64,000 bases of DNA from Oscillospiraceae bacterium (GTDB lineage Bacteria > Bacillota > Clostridia > Oscillospirales > Oscillospiraceae). Where the stretch lies: contig JAAWPV010000003.1 in NCBI GenBank assembly GCA_022800215.1, positions 53,170 to 117,169 on the forward strand, written 5' to 3'. The notes under the pieces are model-generated. The model searched no databases. It saw only the letters and a list, made by a program, of their open reading frames with translations, and was not told where the DNA came from. The translations under genes were made by a program, and so were the position numbers. Shown one piece after another: positions 1-5,952 of the stretch; the first letter of the stretch is position 1, and each line of letters begins with the position of its first letter.

Positions 1-210
1 TCCAATCTCGCTCATTTTCAGCCCCTCGCCATAGTAAAGGAGCATATAATTGAGCTGCTTTTCGCTGATATCCTCGTGAAGGGCCCGCCAAAGGGCCAGC
101 TTCACCCGGTCCATCTCCTGGGTGTTGGTGTTCTGCTCGGAAAGGACCCGGGCATAGTGGGCCATATCGGCGGCGTAAAGCTCGCCCCGTCTGTATCTGG
201 TTCCCGGCAT
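1..210 (-). CDS. Sigma-70 region-4-like helix-turn-helix protein, 3' part cut by window edge
   Basis: Seventy codons are visible and the reading frame runs off the left edge. I chose the ATG at 210 because AGGAGG at 220-225 lies nine bases upstream; the ATG at 219 abuts the ribosome site. The product begins MPGTRYRRGELYAADMAHYA and continues into a stretch (DISEKQLNYMLLYYGEGLKM) that looks like the start of a sigma region-4 helix-turn-helix, as in small phage or conjugative-element sigma-like proteins. It is the last visible gene of a leftward cluster with the two small genes upstream. The family call is by appearance only, because the diagnostic recognition helix lies outside the window. Confidence 0.5.
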   Translation of the reverse strand, partial: MPGTRYRRGELYAADMAHYARVLSEQNTNTQEMDRVKLALWRALHEDISEKQLNYMLLYYGEGLKMSEIG

Positions 211-229
211 TTTTGTCATCCTCCTATGC

Positions 230-457
230 TTATACCCGGAAATGCTGGTTTCCCTGGTAACTTTTATCATAATAGCGCTCACAAAAGACGGCCACGTCCC
301 GTGTGTCCCGGCGCATGGCGTCCAGGAGCCGCAGCCGCTCCTCCTTGGCGATCTGCTCCGCTTCGGTGCGGGCGGGTTTTTCCCGGACCAGCCGCATCCG
401 GTGGCGGAGGGCGTCGGCCTCCCGGCGGTAGCTCACCGCCATCTCTGTCATGGTCAT
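230..457 (-). CDS. Small basic helical protein of accessory-element type
   Basis: This 75-residue protein begins MTMTEMAVSYRREADALRHR. The start at 457 has AGGAG eight bases upstream and overlaps the stop of the preceding zinc-ribbon frame in an ATGA, which suggests translational coupling. It is almost entirely predicted helix, rich in Arg and Glu, and ends with the tyrosine-rich segment CERYYDKSYQG. Similar short proteins often sit immediately upstream of sigma-like genes in prophages and integrative elements of Clostridia, which fits its place nineteen bases ahead of the sigma-like gene. I do not recognise a function. An upstream extension in the same frame lacks a ribosome site and was not used. 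Confidence 0.55.
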   Translation of the reverse strand: MTMTEMAVSYRREADALRHRMRLVREKPARTEAEQIAKEERLRLLDAMRRDTRDVAVFCERYYDKSYQGNQHFRV

Positions 458-612
458 TGTCTTCGCTCCTTTCTTTCCTCCGCCCGGCATTGGGGGCAGA
501 GCAGCCCATCTTCCCGGTAGATCTCTCCCCCGCAGCAGCGGCACCAGGCCGTGGGCCAGGCCCGCTGGGGGTCCCGCAGGGGCAATTCGTATTTTGTCTT
601 ACATCCGTACAA
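454..612 (-). CDS. Small zinc-ribbon protein, start uncertain
   Basis: A short frame ends in TGA at 454-456, overlapping the next gene's ATG. It encodes two Cys pairs, WCRCCGGEIYREDGLLCPQC, typical of a compact zinc ribbon, followed by a charged tail. The start is unclear. A strong AGGAGG lies at 627-632, but the first candidate in frame is TTG at 612, fourteen bases away. Either a longer spacing or an unusual start codon is used. The coupling with the following gene and the well-formed Cys motif argue that it is translated. The role may be nucleic-acid binding in an accessory element; that is inference. Confidence 0.4.
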   Translation of the reverse strand: MYGCKTKYELPLRDPQRAWPTAWCRCCGGEIYREDGLLCPQCRAEERKERRQ

Positions 613-678
613 CTTTTTCTTGACAACCTCCTGTGTATCTGTTAAAATAATTTTTGCTGTTGGACAGCCGCTTGACGT

Positions 679-754
679 GCTGGTTTAGCTCAGTTGGTAG
701 AGCAGCTGATTTGTAATCAGCAGGTCGGGGGTTCAAGTCCGTCAACCAGCTCCA
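679..754 (+). tRNA. tRNA-Thr (UGU anticodon)
   Basis: A complete cloverleaf is present. The acceptor stem GCTGGTT pairs with AACCAGC, the D arm carries GCTCAGTTGGTAGAGC, and the anticodon stem GCTGA/TCAGC holds the loop TTTGTAA, giving anticodon TGT. The T arm has GTTCAAGTC, and CCA is encoded at 752-754. Confidence 0.95.
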
Positions 755-862
755 GCGTCGACACAAGCTTCGGATCGCTCGCTTCCGGCCAAGGCCGAAA
801 GCTCGTTCCCTTCGCTGTGTCTCCTTTCCCCAGAAAAGCCTTCGCTTTTCCGGGGACCCCAT
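755..862 (+). other. Spacer between tRNA-Thr and tRNA-Tyr with inverted repeats
   Basis: The 108-base spacer holds short inverted repeats (GACACAAGC with GCTGTGTC, CGGCCAAGGCCG, GAAAAGCCTTCGCTTTTC). No promoter is obvious, so the two tRNAs are probably one transcript and the hairpins may be processing or separator structures. Reading frames crossing this spacer and the tRNAs on the minus strand are tRNA shadows. Confidence 0.5.
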
Positions 863-947
863 GGGAGAGTTCCAGAGTGGCCAAATGGGGCAGACTGTAA
901 ATCTGTTGCGTATCGCTTCGGTGGTTCGAATCCACCCTCTCCCACCA
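863..947 (+). tRNA. tRNA-Tyr (GUA anticodon)
   Basis: This is an 85-base class II tRNA. The acceptor GGGAGAG pairs with CTCTCCC, the anticodon loop contains GTA, a long variable arm follows, the T loop has GGTTCGAATCC, and A plus CCA end the molecule. Confidence 0.95.
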
Positions 948-948
948 G

Positions 949-987
949 AAAATCCTGAATGGCTTTTGCCATTCGGGATTTTCTTTT
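949..987 (+). terminator. Terminator of the tRNA-Thr/Tyr transcript
   Basis: The arm AAAATCCTGAATGGC pairs with GCCATTCGGGATTTT (one G-T pair), followed by CTTTT. Confidence 0.85.
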
Positions 988-1272
988 GTCAGGAAGCGGA
1001 TGAGAACCACCGAAGGTGGTGAGATGCCCGCCCGCAGGCGGGTACGCAGAGCCGCAACCGAGCGAAGCGAGGCTCTTGGCGGCGCGTGATCCACCCTCCC
1101 CCTCCTTCATTCCTCAGCTTTATAGAACGTCTGTTCTATTTCCATTCATATGGTACCACCTTGGACGAGTTTTGACAATACAACTAAGGAATTTCTCTAA
1201 AAAAGTTTGTTTTTGCTGTCCGGTTATTGGGACAGGAAGGGCCGGTTTGGCTTGGAAAAACAGGGAAAGCGC
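988..1272. other. Non-coding stretch with GC-rich hairpins and an isolated SOS-like palindrome
   Basis: No credible gene lies between the tRNA terminator and the next terminator. 990-1095 carries compact hairpins (ACCACCGAAGGTGGT, CCCGCCCGCAGGCGGG, and GAGCC/GGCTC arms) resembling an intergenic repeat. 1122-1139 is a LexA-type palindrome. A weak leftward promoter (TTGTCA, 17 bases, TACCAT) could be drawn at about 1145-1175, but it drives no recognisable gene. Confidence 0.5.
1122..1139. promoter_or_regulatory. LexA/DinR-like SOS box, no recognised target gene
   Basis: ATAGAACGTCTGTTCTAT is an inverted repeat with the GAAC-N4-GTTC core of Gram-positive SOS boxes. No SOS gene is adjacent, so it may be a remnant or belong to an unrecognised transcript. 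Confidence 0.4.
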
Positions 1273-1310
1273 AAAAAAGAACGGCTGATTTTTCAGCCGT
1301 TCCTTTTTTT
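1273..1310. terminator. Bidirectional terminator below the Cys-rich small gene
   Basis: AAGAACGGCTGA and TCAGCCGTTCC form a stem with a TTTT loop, flanked by A-rich and T-rich tracts on opposite sides. Confidence 0.8.
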
Positions 1311-1322
1311 CTGTGGGGCCTG

Positions 1323-1514
1323 TTATTCTGTCTCCGGCTTTTGCTTCGCCCGAGCGGAGTAATGCCGGCAGGCGGGGGTATTGGCCTCCCGGTCCTTCAG
1401 ACGGGGATGGACACAATGGCCACAGTGCAGGGGCCTGTACTGTTTCCCGCTCCAGTGGATATAGTGCCGCTTAAAGTGGCGGCAGGTCTCGCAGGTTTTT
1501 TGCTCTTCTTCCAT
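1323..1514 (-). CDS. Small cysteine-rich protein
   Basis: This 63-residue protein starts MEEEQKTCETCRHFKRHYIH. The ATG at 1514 follows a near-perfect GAGGAGGTG six bases upstream, so the longer frame to 1562 is not used. Cysteines occur as CETC, a CGHC pair and a final Cys before HYSARAKQ, with several histidines, suggesting a metal-binding knuckle. A promoter at 1534-1562 has a 15-base palindrome filling its spacer, so it is probably tightly repressed. No family is recognised. The size and regulation resemble accessory-element genes. Confidence 0.65.
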   Translation of the reverse strand: MEEEQKTCETCRHFKRHYIHWSGKQYRPLHCGHCVHPRLKDREANTPACRHYSARAKQKPETE

Positions 1515-1533
1515 GGTTGTCACCTCCTCATTC

Positions 1534-1562
1534 AATATATCACATGGTAACCATGTAGTCAA
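1534..1562 (-). promoter_or_regulatory. Leftward promoter with operator palindrome between -35 and -10
   Basis: On the minus strand TTGACT (1562-1557), 17 bases, then TATATT (1539-1534). The spacer contains the perfect inverted repeat ACATGGT-N-ACCATGT (1542-1556), and a further half site TACCATGT lies at 1571-1578. A repressor bound here would occlude RNA polymerase. Confidence 0.7.
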
Positions 1563-1587
1563 TACCTAATTACCATGTCATCACCAG

Positions 1588-1616
1588 TTGCTTTTCTGTT
1601 TCCTTTTTGGTATACT
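1588..1616 (+). promoter_or_regulatory. Promoter of the ribbon-helix-helix gene
   Basis: TTGCTT, 17 bases, TATACT. The start of transcription would fall within the TGCATA repeats at 1621-1649. Confidence 0.75.
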
Positions 1617-1620
1617 ACAT

Positions 1621-1649
1621 TGCATAACATGGTGCATACATAGTGCATA
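1621..1649 (+). promoter_or_regulatory. Three TGCATA iterons, likely autoregulatory operator
   Basis: TGCATA occurs at 1621, 1633 and 1644, spaced 12 and 11 bases, about one helical turn. They sit directly behind the -10 of the ribbon-helix-helix gene, the usual place for autorepression by this protein family. Confidence 0.6.
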
Positions 1650-1663
1650 TTAGGAGGTGTCCC

Positions 1664-1831
1664 ATGGCTGACGCGCAGTTGGTAAACCGCAAGAAGTTTA
1701 TTTCTTCTCTTGACAACGCTCTGGTGGAACCCTTCAATGACCTTTCCAAAAAAACCAGAGTTCCCAAATCCCGGCTTCTAGACGAAGCCATCGAGGATTT
1801 GCTGAAAAAGTACGCAAAAAAGGACGGCTGA
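1664..1831 (+). CDS. Ribbon-helix-helix (CopG/Arc-type) DNA-binding protein
   Basis: This 55-residue protein starts MADAQLVNRKKFISSLDNAL, with AGGAGGTG four bases before the ATG. The short N-terminal strand (RKKFISSL), the following helix, and the second helix after a basic turn (TRVPKSRLLDEAIEDLLKKY) match a ribbon-helix-helix fold. Such proteins bind tandem operators as dimers. The TGCATA repeats over its own transcription start suggest autorepression. It could be an antitoxin-type or plasmid-copy-type regulator, but no toxin gene follows; the terminator overlaps its stop codon, so it is monocistronic. Confidence 0.8.
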   Translation: MADAQLVNRKKFISSLDNALVEPFNDLSKKTRVPKSRLLDEAIEDLLKKYAKKDG

Positions 1832-1851
1832 GAAATCAGCCGTCCTTTTTT
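1822..1851 (+). terminator. Terminator overlapping the stop of the ribbon-helix-helix gene
   Basis: GGACGGCTGA and TCAGCCGTCC form the stem, with a GAAA loop and TTTTTT after it. The gene's TGA lies inside the left arm. Confidence 0.85.
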
Positions 1852-1865
1852 GAAACGCAGAAAAA

Positions 1866-1894
1866 TTGACAAGTTCCCTTATCTTCGCTATAAT
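1866..1894 (+). promoter_or_regulatory. Consensus promoter of the 31-residue membrane peptide
   Basis: TTGACA, 17 bases, TATAAT: a perfect sigma-A promoter. The roughly 80-base leader that follows contains small hairpins (GCCCCGAAAGGGGC and others) before the ribosome site. Confidence 0.85.
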
Positions 1895-1980
1895 GGCTTT
1901 GCCCCGAAAGGGGCGAGCGCCGTTCCAAGGCGGAAAGCTCCATTTTCCCTGCGAATCCCATTCGAAGGGAGGTGGTGCCG

Positions 1981-2076
1981 ATGGGAAACGGGCGATGGGC
2001 GCAAGCCCTTCGCTTTGTGATGTGTTCACTCGTCATCCTCTGGGTGATGATCTACATATCCCCAAAAGCGTGCTGA
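1981..2076 (+). CDS. 31-residue single-span membrane peptide
   Basis: The frame encodes MGNGRWAQALRF, a hydrophobic helix VMCSLVILWVMIYI and a short tail SPKAC. GGAGGTGG lies five bases before the ATG. It sits between a perfect consensus promoter and a strong terminator with a structured leader, so it is almost certainly a real transcript. The layout resembles type I toxin mRNAs and other small membrane-peptide genes, but no antisense RNA promoter was identified with confidence. The function is unknown. It is too short for most gene finders. Confidence 0.6.
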   Translation: MGNGRWAQALRFVMCSLVILWVMIYISPKAC

Positions 2077-2110
2077 CCGCCCGGTTGCACCCAGGCGGTC
2101 AGCTTTTTTT
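2072..2110 (+). terminator. Terminator of the membrane peptide gene
   Basis: GCTGACCGCC and GGCGGTCAGC pair across a 12-base loop, followed by seven T. Confidence 0.9.
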
Positions 2111-2186
2111 GAGCTAACTCGCTATTGGAGCTAACCGTTGAGGAACGGCGCTCTTTCTATGTTCATTATACCCGACAGCGTCTTTG

Positions 2187-2231
2187 CTGTCAATATGATT
2201 TTGCGCTCGCAGTCCGGTGTCTCCGCTCTTC
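2187..2231 (-). repeat. 3'-end element E1, short form, behind asnS
   Basis: Two bases after the asnS stop, read leftward, the sequence runs GAAGAGCGGAG (2231-2221) and ends TTGACAG (2193-2187). These are the same edges as the larger elements near 4750-4889, 31009-31131 and 42247-42521, with only about 27 bases between them. Confidence 0.5.
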
Positions 2232-2233
2232 TC

Positions 2234-3628
2234 TTAAAATTCAGCGTTCCCCACTGTACGGGGATGCAGCTCCACGTCGCGGATGTTGGAAACGCCGGTG
2301 AGGTACATCACCAGCCGCTCGAAGCCCAGGCCGAAGCCGGCGTGGCGGCAGGAGCCGTAGCGGCGCAGGTCGCAGTACCACCAGTAGTCTTTGGGGTCCA
2401 TGCCCAGTTCCTGGATGCGGCCCTCCAACAGCTCGATGCGCTCCTCGCGCTGAGAGCCGCCGATGATCTCCCCGATGCCGGGGACCAGGCAGTCGGCGGC
2501 GGCCACGGTCTTGCCGTCGTCGTTCTGCCGCATATAGAAGGCCTTGATCTCCTTGGGGTAGTCGGTGACGAAAACGGGCTTTTTGAAGTGCTGCTCGGTG
2601 AGGTAGCGCTCATGCTCGGTCTGGAGGTCGCAGCCCCACTCCACCTTGTAGTCAAACTGGTCGTTGTGGGCCTTCAGGATTTCCACCGCCTCGGTGTAGG
2701 TGACCCGGGCGAAGTCGGAGGTGGCCACGTGGGTGAGCCGCTCCTTCAGGCCCTTGTCCACAAAGGAGTTGAAGAAGTCCATCTCCTGGGGGCAGCGCTC
2801 CATGACAAAGCGGATGATATACTTCATCATGGCCTCGGCAGTGTCCATATAGTCGGAAAGGTCGGCGAAGGCCATCTCAGGCTCGATCATCCAGAACTCG
2901 GCGGCGTGGCGCTGGGTGTTGGAGTTCTCCGCCCGGAAGGTGGGACCGAAGGTGTACACGTCACCGAAGGCCATGGCGAAGTTCTCGGCGTTGAGCTGGC
3001 CGGAAACAGTGAGGCTGGTCTTTTTGCCGAAGAAATCCTTGGAGTAGTCGATCTTCCCGTCCTCGGTCCGGGGCGGGTTCTCCAGATCCAGGGTGGTGAC
3101 CTGGAACATCTCGCCGGCGCCCTCGGCGTCGGAGCCGGTGATGATGGGGGTGTTCACGTACACAAAGCCCCGGTCCTGGAAGAACCGGTGGATGGCGTAG
3201 GCCGCCACGCTCCGCACCCGGAAAGCGGCGGAGAAAAGGTTGGTCCGGGGCCTGAGGTGCTGGATTGTACGGAGAAACTCTACGCTGTGGCGCTTCTTCT
3301 GGAGGGGGTAGTCGGGGGTGGAAACGCCCTCCACCTGGATGGAAGCGGCCTTTACCTCCAACGGCTGCTTGGCCTCGGGGGTCAGGACCACGGCGCCGGT
3401 GACAATCAAAGCGGCCCCCACATTCTGGGAAGCGATCTCCTTATAGTTTGAAAGAATATTGGCGTCCATCACCACCTGCAGGTTGGTGAAGCAGGAACCG
3501 TCGTTGAGCTCGATGAAGCCAAAGGTCTTCATATCCCGGATAGTCCTGGCCCAGCCCATGACAGTGACGGTCTGATTCCCAAAGGACTCCTTATCGGCAA
3601 AAATTTGGGCGATGTGTGTGCGTTCCAT
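2234..3628 (-). CDS. asnS: Asparaginyl-tRNA synthetase
   Basis: This 464-residue class IIb aminoacyl-tRNA synthetase charges tRNA-Asn with asparagine in the cytoplasm. An N-terminal OB-fold anticodon-binding domain occupies roughly residues 16-105. The catalytic domain carries motif 2 ([16 protein letters not shown]) and motif 3 ([15 protein letters not shown]). The asparagine-specific length and lack of a long insertion separate it from AspRS. The ATG at 3628 has GAGGAG ten bases upstream; an extension to 3667 has no ribosome site. Its own promoter lies at 3676-3704. It is monocistronic by appearance, with a 3' element directly after the stop. Confidence 0.95.
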   Translation of the reverse strand: MERTHIAQIFADKESFGNQTVTVMGWARTIRDMKTFGFIELNDGSCFTNLQVVMDANILSNYKEIASQNVGAALIVTGAVVLTPEAKQPLEVKAASIQVEGVSTPDYPLQKKRHSVEFLRTIQHLRPRTNLFSAAFRVRSVAAYAIHRFFQDRGFVYVNTPIITGSDAEGAGEMFQVTTLDLENPPRTEDGKIDYSKDFFGKKTSLTVSGQLNAENFAMAFGDVYTFGPTFRAENSNTQRHAAEFWMIEPEMAFADLSDYMDTAEAMMKYIIRFVMERCPQEMDFFNSFVDKGLKERLTHVATSDFARVTYTEAVEILKAHNDQFDYKVEWGCDLQTEHERYLTEQHFKKPVFVTDYPKEIKAFYMRQNDDGKTVAAADCLVPGIGEIIGGSQREERIELLEGRIQELGMDPKDYWWYCDLRRYGSCRHAGFGLGFERLVMYLTGVSNIRDVELHPRTVGNAEF

Positions 3629-3675
3629 GTGGGTGCAGCTCCTCTCTTTAGATTCTTGCGCTTGCAAGTATCCCT

Positions 3676-3704
3676 ATTATAAGGACTTTTGGGAGATTTT
3701 ACAA
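3676..3704 (-). promoter_or_regulatory. asnS promoter
   Basis: On the minus strand TTGTAA, 17 bases, TATAAT. The leader carries a short CTTGC/GCAAG stem-loop. Confidence 0.65.
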
Positions 3705-3737
3705 GAGTTTTCTGCTCTTTCTTTTTGCCGGACTTTC

Positions 3738-4670
3738 TCACTCTTCCCCCGCGGTGGTGCGGAGCAGGACACAGCTCCCGGTCACGGTATATTCCCCGCT
3801 GTCCGCCGGGAGGAACAGGCTGTCCCCCTGACCGATGGGCAAGGTCTCCCCGCCCTGGGTGAGGGTCCCCTCCCCCTCCAGCACCAAAAGGGAGTGGAAG
3901 GACGCTGGGCCGCATTGGGCGGTAAAGTCTCCCTCCAGCCTGTCGGTGGTAAAATATTTGCACCGGACGAGGTGACCGCCGAAGTCCTCATCCACCCGGG
4001 GCGGGCAGCGGTCCATCACCGCCAAAGCCTTGTCCACGTGGAGCTGGCGGGGCTTGCCGTCGGCGCCCAGCCGCCCGTAGTCAAAAAGGCGGTAGGTCAG
4101 GTTGGAGTTCTGCTGGATCTCGGCCAGCAAAATCCCCGCCCCGATGGCATGGACCGTACCCGAGGGGATGAAGAAAAGGTCCCCCTTATGGACCTCCACC
4201 GAGCGAAGAAGGCCGGTTAGGGTACCGTCGGCAACGGCCTGCTCCACCTCTTCCCTGGAGGGGCGGCCTTGAAAGCCGTGGTAGAGCCTTGCCCCCGGCT
4301 GGGCGTCCAGAATGTACCAGGCTTCGGTCTTGCCCTGCTGGCCGCCCTCATGGGCGAAGGCGTACTCGTCGGAGGGATGAACCTGGATGGACAGGTCCCC
4401 CGCGGCGTCGATGAACTTGATGAGGATGGGGAACTGGGCGAAGGCCGCTCCCCGGCTTCCCAGGGCGGCGGGGGTTTGGGCCAGGTACTCCGGCAGGCTT
4501 TTGCCGTCCCAGGGCCCGCCCTGGATGAGGGAGGGTCCGTCGGGGTGGCAGGACAGCATCCAGGCCTCGGCCAGGGGATGGCAGTCAGAGCGGACGCGGT
4601 ACTCGCCGCGGAGCCGCTCCCCGCCCCAGAGATAGTCCTTGCAGGCGGGCTTCAGCTTCAGGATAGGCAT
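3738..4670 (-). CDS. manA: Mannose-6-phosphate isomerase, short class I form
   Basis: At 310 residues this matches the short Firmicutes form of phosphomannose isomerase, a cupin zinc enzyme interconverting mannose-6-phosphate and fructose-6-phosphate. The zinc-site signatures are visible: QVHP at 96-99, KTEAWYIL at 114-121 and GTVHAIG at 171-177. The C-terminal cupin half (LEGEGTLTQGGETLPIGQGD) is intact. It has its own promoter at 4701-4729 and GGGAGG before the ATG. It lies upstream of asnS in the same direction, but asnS has its own promoter. Confidence 0.9.
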   Translation of the reverse strand: MPILKLKPACKDYLWGGERLRGEYRVRSDCHPLAEAWMLSCHPDGPSLIQGGPWDGKSLPEYLAQTPAALGSRGAAFAQFPILIKFIDAAGDLSIQVHPSDEYAFAHEGGQQGKTEAWYILDAQPGARLYHGFQGRPSREEVEQAVADGTLTGLLRSVEVHKGDLFFIPSGTVHAIGAGILLAEIQQNSNLTYRLFDYGRLGADGKPRQLHVDKALAVMDRCPPRVDEDFGGHLVRCKYFTTDRLEGDFTAQCGPASFHSLLVLEGEGTLTQGGETLPIGQGDSLFLPADSGEYTVTGSCVLLRTTAGEE

Positions 4671-4700
4671 AGCGATTCCTCCCTTTTGTTGGTTACTTGC

Positions 4701-4729
4701 AGTATAGGCCTTTGGAGTGGAATCGTCAA
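4701..4729 (-). promoter_or_regulatory. manA promoter
   Basis: On the minus strand TTGACG, 17 bases, TATACT. Confidence 0.75.
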
Positions 4730-4749
4730 GGAATTTCCCTCTTTAGGGT

Positions 4750-4889
4750 CTGTCAAGCTGCGGGTCGGGGTGGACGCCTCGGGATATAGCTTCTCCGACT
4801 TCGCAAAACCGCTCTGGGGGGCTTTGCCCCCTCCTCGGTTTCGCTCCGCTCCGGCGCTATCCCCTCAGCACCCCGTCCCTCCGCTCTTC
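4750..4889 (-). repeat. 3'-end element E2, type B, overlapping the DUF3021 stop
   Basis: Read leftward it begins GAAGAGCGGAG (4889-4879) inside the DUF3021 gene and ends TTGACAG (4756-4750). The core GCGAAGTCGGAGAAGC and TATATCCCGAGGCGTCC matches the type B element at 42247-42385. An outer stem is formed by GACGGGGTG near the start and CACCCCGAC near the end; other copies have different paired sequences at the same places. Confidence 0.75.
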
Positions 4890-5551
4890 TTTCGTGCCCG
4901 GTTTTTGGCCCCCAGGGCATTGCCAAAAAGGGTGGAGGCCAGGGCGATGGGGACAAGGGGCCAATCGTCCATGTTGGAGCAGAGCCGGAGGGCCAGGGGC
5001 ACAACAAGGCACAGGAGCAGGGCGAAGGCCATGTGGGGCAGGGTCTCCTTCCACTTGAGGAAGGAGGGCCCGGGGGCAAGGCCCAGTTTCTGCCTGAGCT
5101 CCGCCACCTCGGCGTACCAGCCCACCCACCGGCCCAGCCAGATAAGGAGATAAATGAGGGCATAGGGCAGCAGGAAGGTGAGCATCAGCCCGGGCAGAGG
5201 CTCGTAGGAAAAGTTCAGGATCACCCAGGCCCACAGGGTCAGGGCCATGAGGGTAAAGTGGCAGAGGGAGCGAAGCAGCACCTTCTGCCCTCCGTCGGCA
5301 AAGGGCAGGGAGGCCACGCCCGCCAGGGCGCCGAAGGTCCCCCAGAGGAGGAAGCCCAGCACCGCCCCCAGAGTCTCAGGCACGTTGCTGTTGAAGCAGA
5401 AGGTGAAAGCAACGCCCATGGACCCGCCAAACAAAGAGCCGGGCTGGGCCAGCCAGGACAGGAACAGATAGGCCATCATGCCCATGAAGATCCCAAAGAG
5501 AATACGGACCAGAGCCTCTTTTTTGTCATCGAACCACACAGCGTTTTTCAT
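4865..5551 (-). CDS. DUF3021 family membrane protein paired with LytTR regulator
   Basis: The 228-residue protein has several hydrophobic segments: two near the N-terminus, one at about 55-80, and pairs in the middle and near the C-terminus. It matches the DUF3021 style of membrane proteins encoded with LytTR regulators in Bacillota. Its ATG overlaps the LytTR stop in an ATGA, so the two are coupled. By analogy it would restrain or report to the LytTR protein. The last eight codons lie inside a repeat element whose edge supplies the final ARKKSGGTGC tail. The protein extends past the conventional hydrophobic end by this repeat-derived tail. Confidence 0.75.
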   Translation of the reverse strand: MKNAVWFDDKKEALVRILFGIFMGMMAYLFLSWLAQPGSLFGGSMGVAFTFCFNSNVPETLGAVLGFLLWGTFGALAGVASLPFADGGQKVLLRSLCHFTLMALTLWAWVILNFSYEPLPGLMLTFLLPYALIYLLIWLGRWVGWYAEVAELRQKLGLAPGPSFLKWKETLPHMAFALLLCLVVPLALRLCSNMDDWPLVPIALASTLFGNALGAKNRARKKSGGTGC

Positions 5552-5739
5552 AGCTCCAACGCCTCCTTAATTTTTTTCACATACCGGCGGGAGACCCAGC
5601 ACACCGTGCCGCCTTGAAGGGTCATCTTGATGGTGCCCGAAAGGGTCAGGTCCAAAGCAGTGACCTTCTTCAGGTTTATTATCTCCGAGTTGGAGATGCG
5701 GACGAAGGTATGCCGGTCCAGCTTCCCTTCCACTTTCAT
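5548..5739 (-). CDS. Half-length LytTR DNA-binding protein
   Basis: Only 63 residues are encoded from the best start (ATG 5739, GGGAGG seven bases upstream). The protein covers the C-terminal half of a LytTR domain: HTFVRISNSEIINLKKV, two strands, then the closing WVSRRYVKKIKEAL. A normal LytTR domain is about 100 residues. The promoter at 5784-5812 places the transcript start close above this gene, so the short form is native and not a broken remnant. Two of the three DNA-contact regions known for AgrA-type LytTR domains (the Asn turn and the final SRR) are retained. It probably regulates its own operon with DUF3021; targets are unknown. Confidence 0.75.
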   Translation of the reverse strand: MKVEGKLDRHTFVRISNSEIINLKKVTALDLTLSGTIKMTLQGGTVCWVSRRYVKKIKEALEL

Positions 5740-5783
5740 GGCCTCGCCTCCCTTTCCTATAATTTTCACCGGTTCCATGTATC

Positions 5784-5812
5784 AGTATAGGGAAAATCAT
5801 CCCTTTTGTCCA
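5784..5812 (-). promoter_or_regulatory. Promoter of the LytTR/DUF3021 operon
   Basis: On the minus strand TGGACA, 17 bases, TATACT. Confidence 0.7.
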
Positions 5813-5881
5813 TGTTTTTCCGACGGACGGTCATTTTTTGAAGATCAATGGTTTTGTAATAGAACTGTAAAACTATTCGTA

Positions 5882-5910
5882 TTGCCTTTTGGCGCTTTGG
5901 CCTTTATAAT
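5882..5910 (+). promoter_or_regulatory. Promoter of the SLH surface protein gene
   Basis: TTGCCT, 17 bases, TATAAT, about 40 bases before the start codon. Confidence 0.7.
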
Positions 5911-5952
5911 AAGGATAGAAGACTGACATTTTGCCTGAAAGGAGCGTTTTTC

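Noticed and set aside
990..1095. Hairpin cluster after tRNA-Tyr as another 3'-end element
   Set aside because: It has GC hairpins but lacks both the GAAGAGCGGAG and the CGACAG edge, so I did not count it in the family.
599..1110. Minus-strand frames across the two tRNA genes and their spacer
   Set aside because: They contain the well-known translated-tRNA patterns (for example GGFEPPKRYATDLQSAPFGH) and lack ribosome sites.
1866..2117. 83-residue plus-strand frame overlapping the membrane peptide unit
   Set aside because: Its start lies on the -35 of the promoter, so it precedes the transcript; the 31-residue frame with a ribosome site explains the region better.
2138..3451. 437-residue plus-strand frame antisense to asnS, and similar long antisense frames over clpB, the symporter, carB and the flavoproteins
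   Set aside because: High-GC genes give long open antisense frames; these have low-complexity, Gly/Val/His-rich products and no family match.
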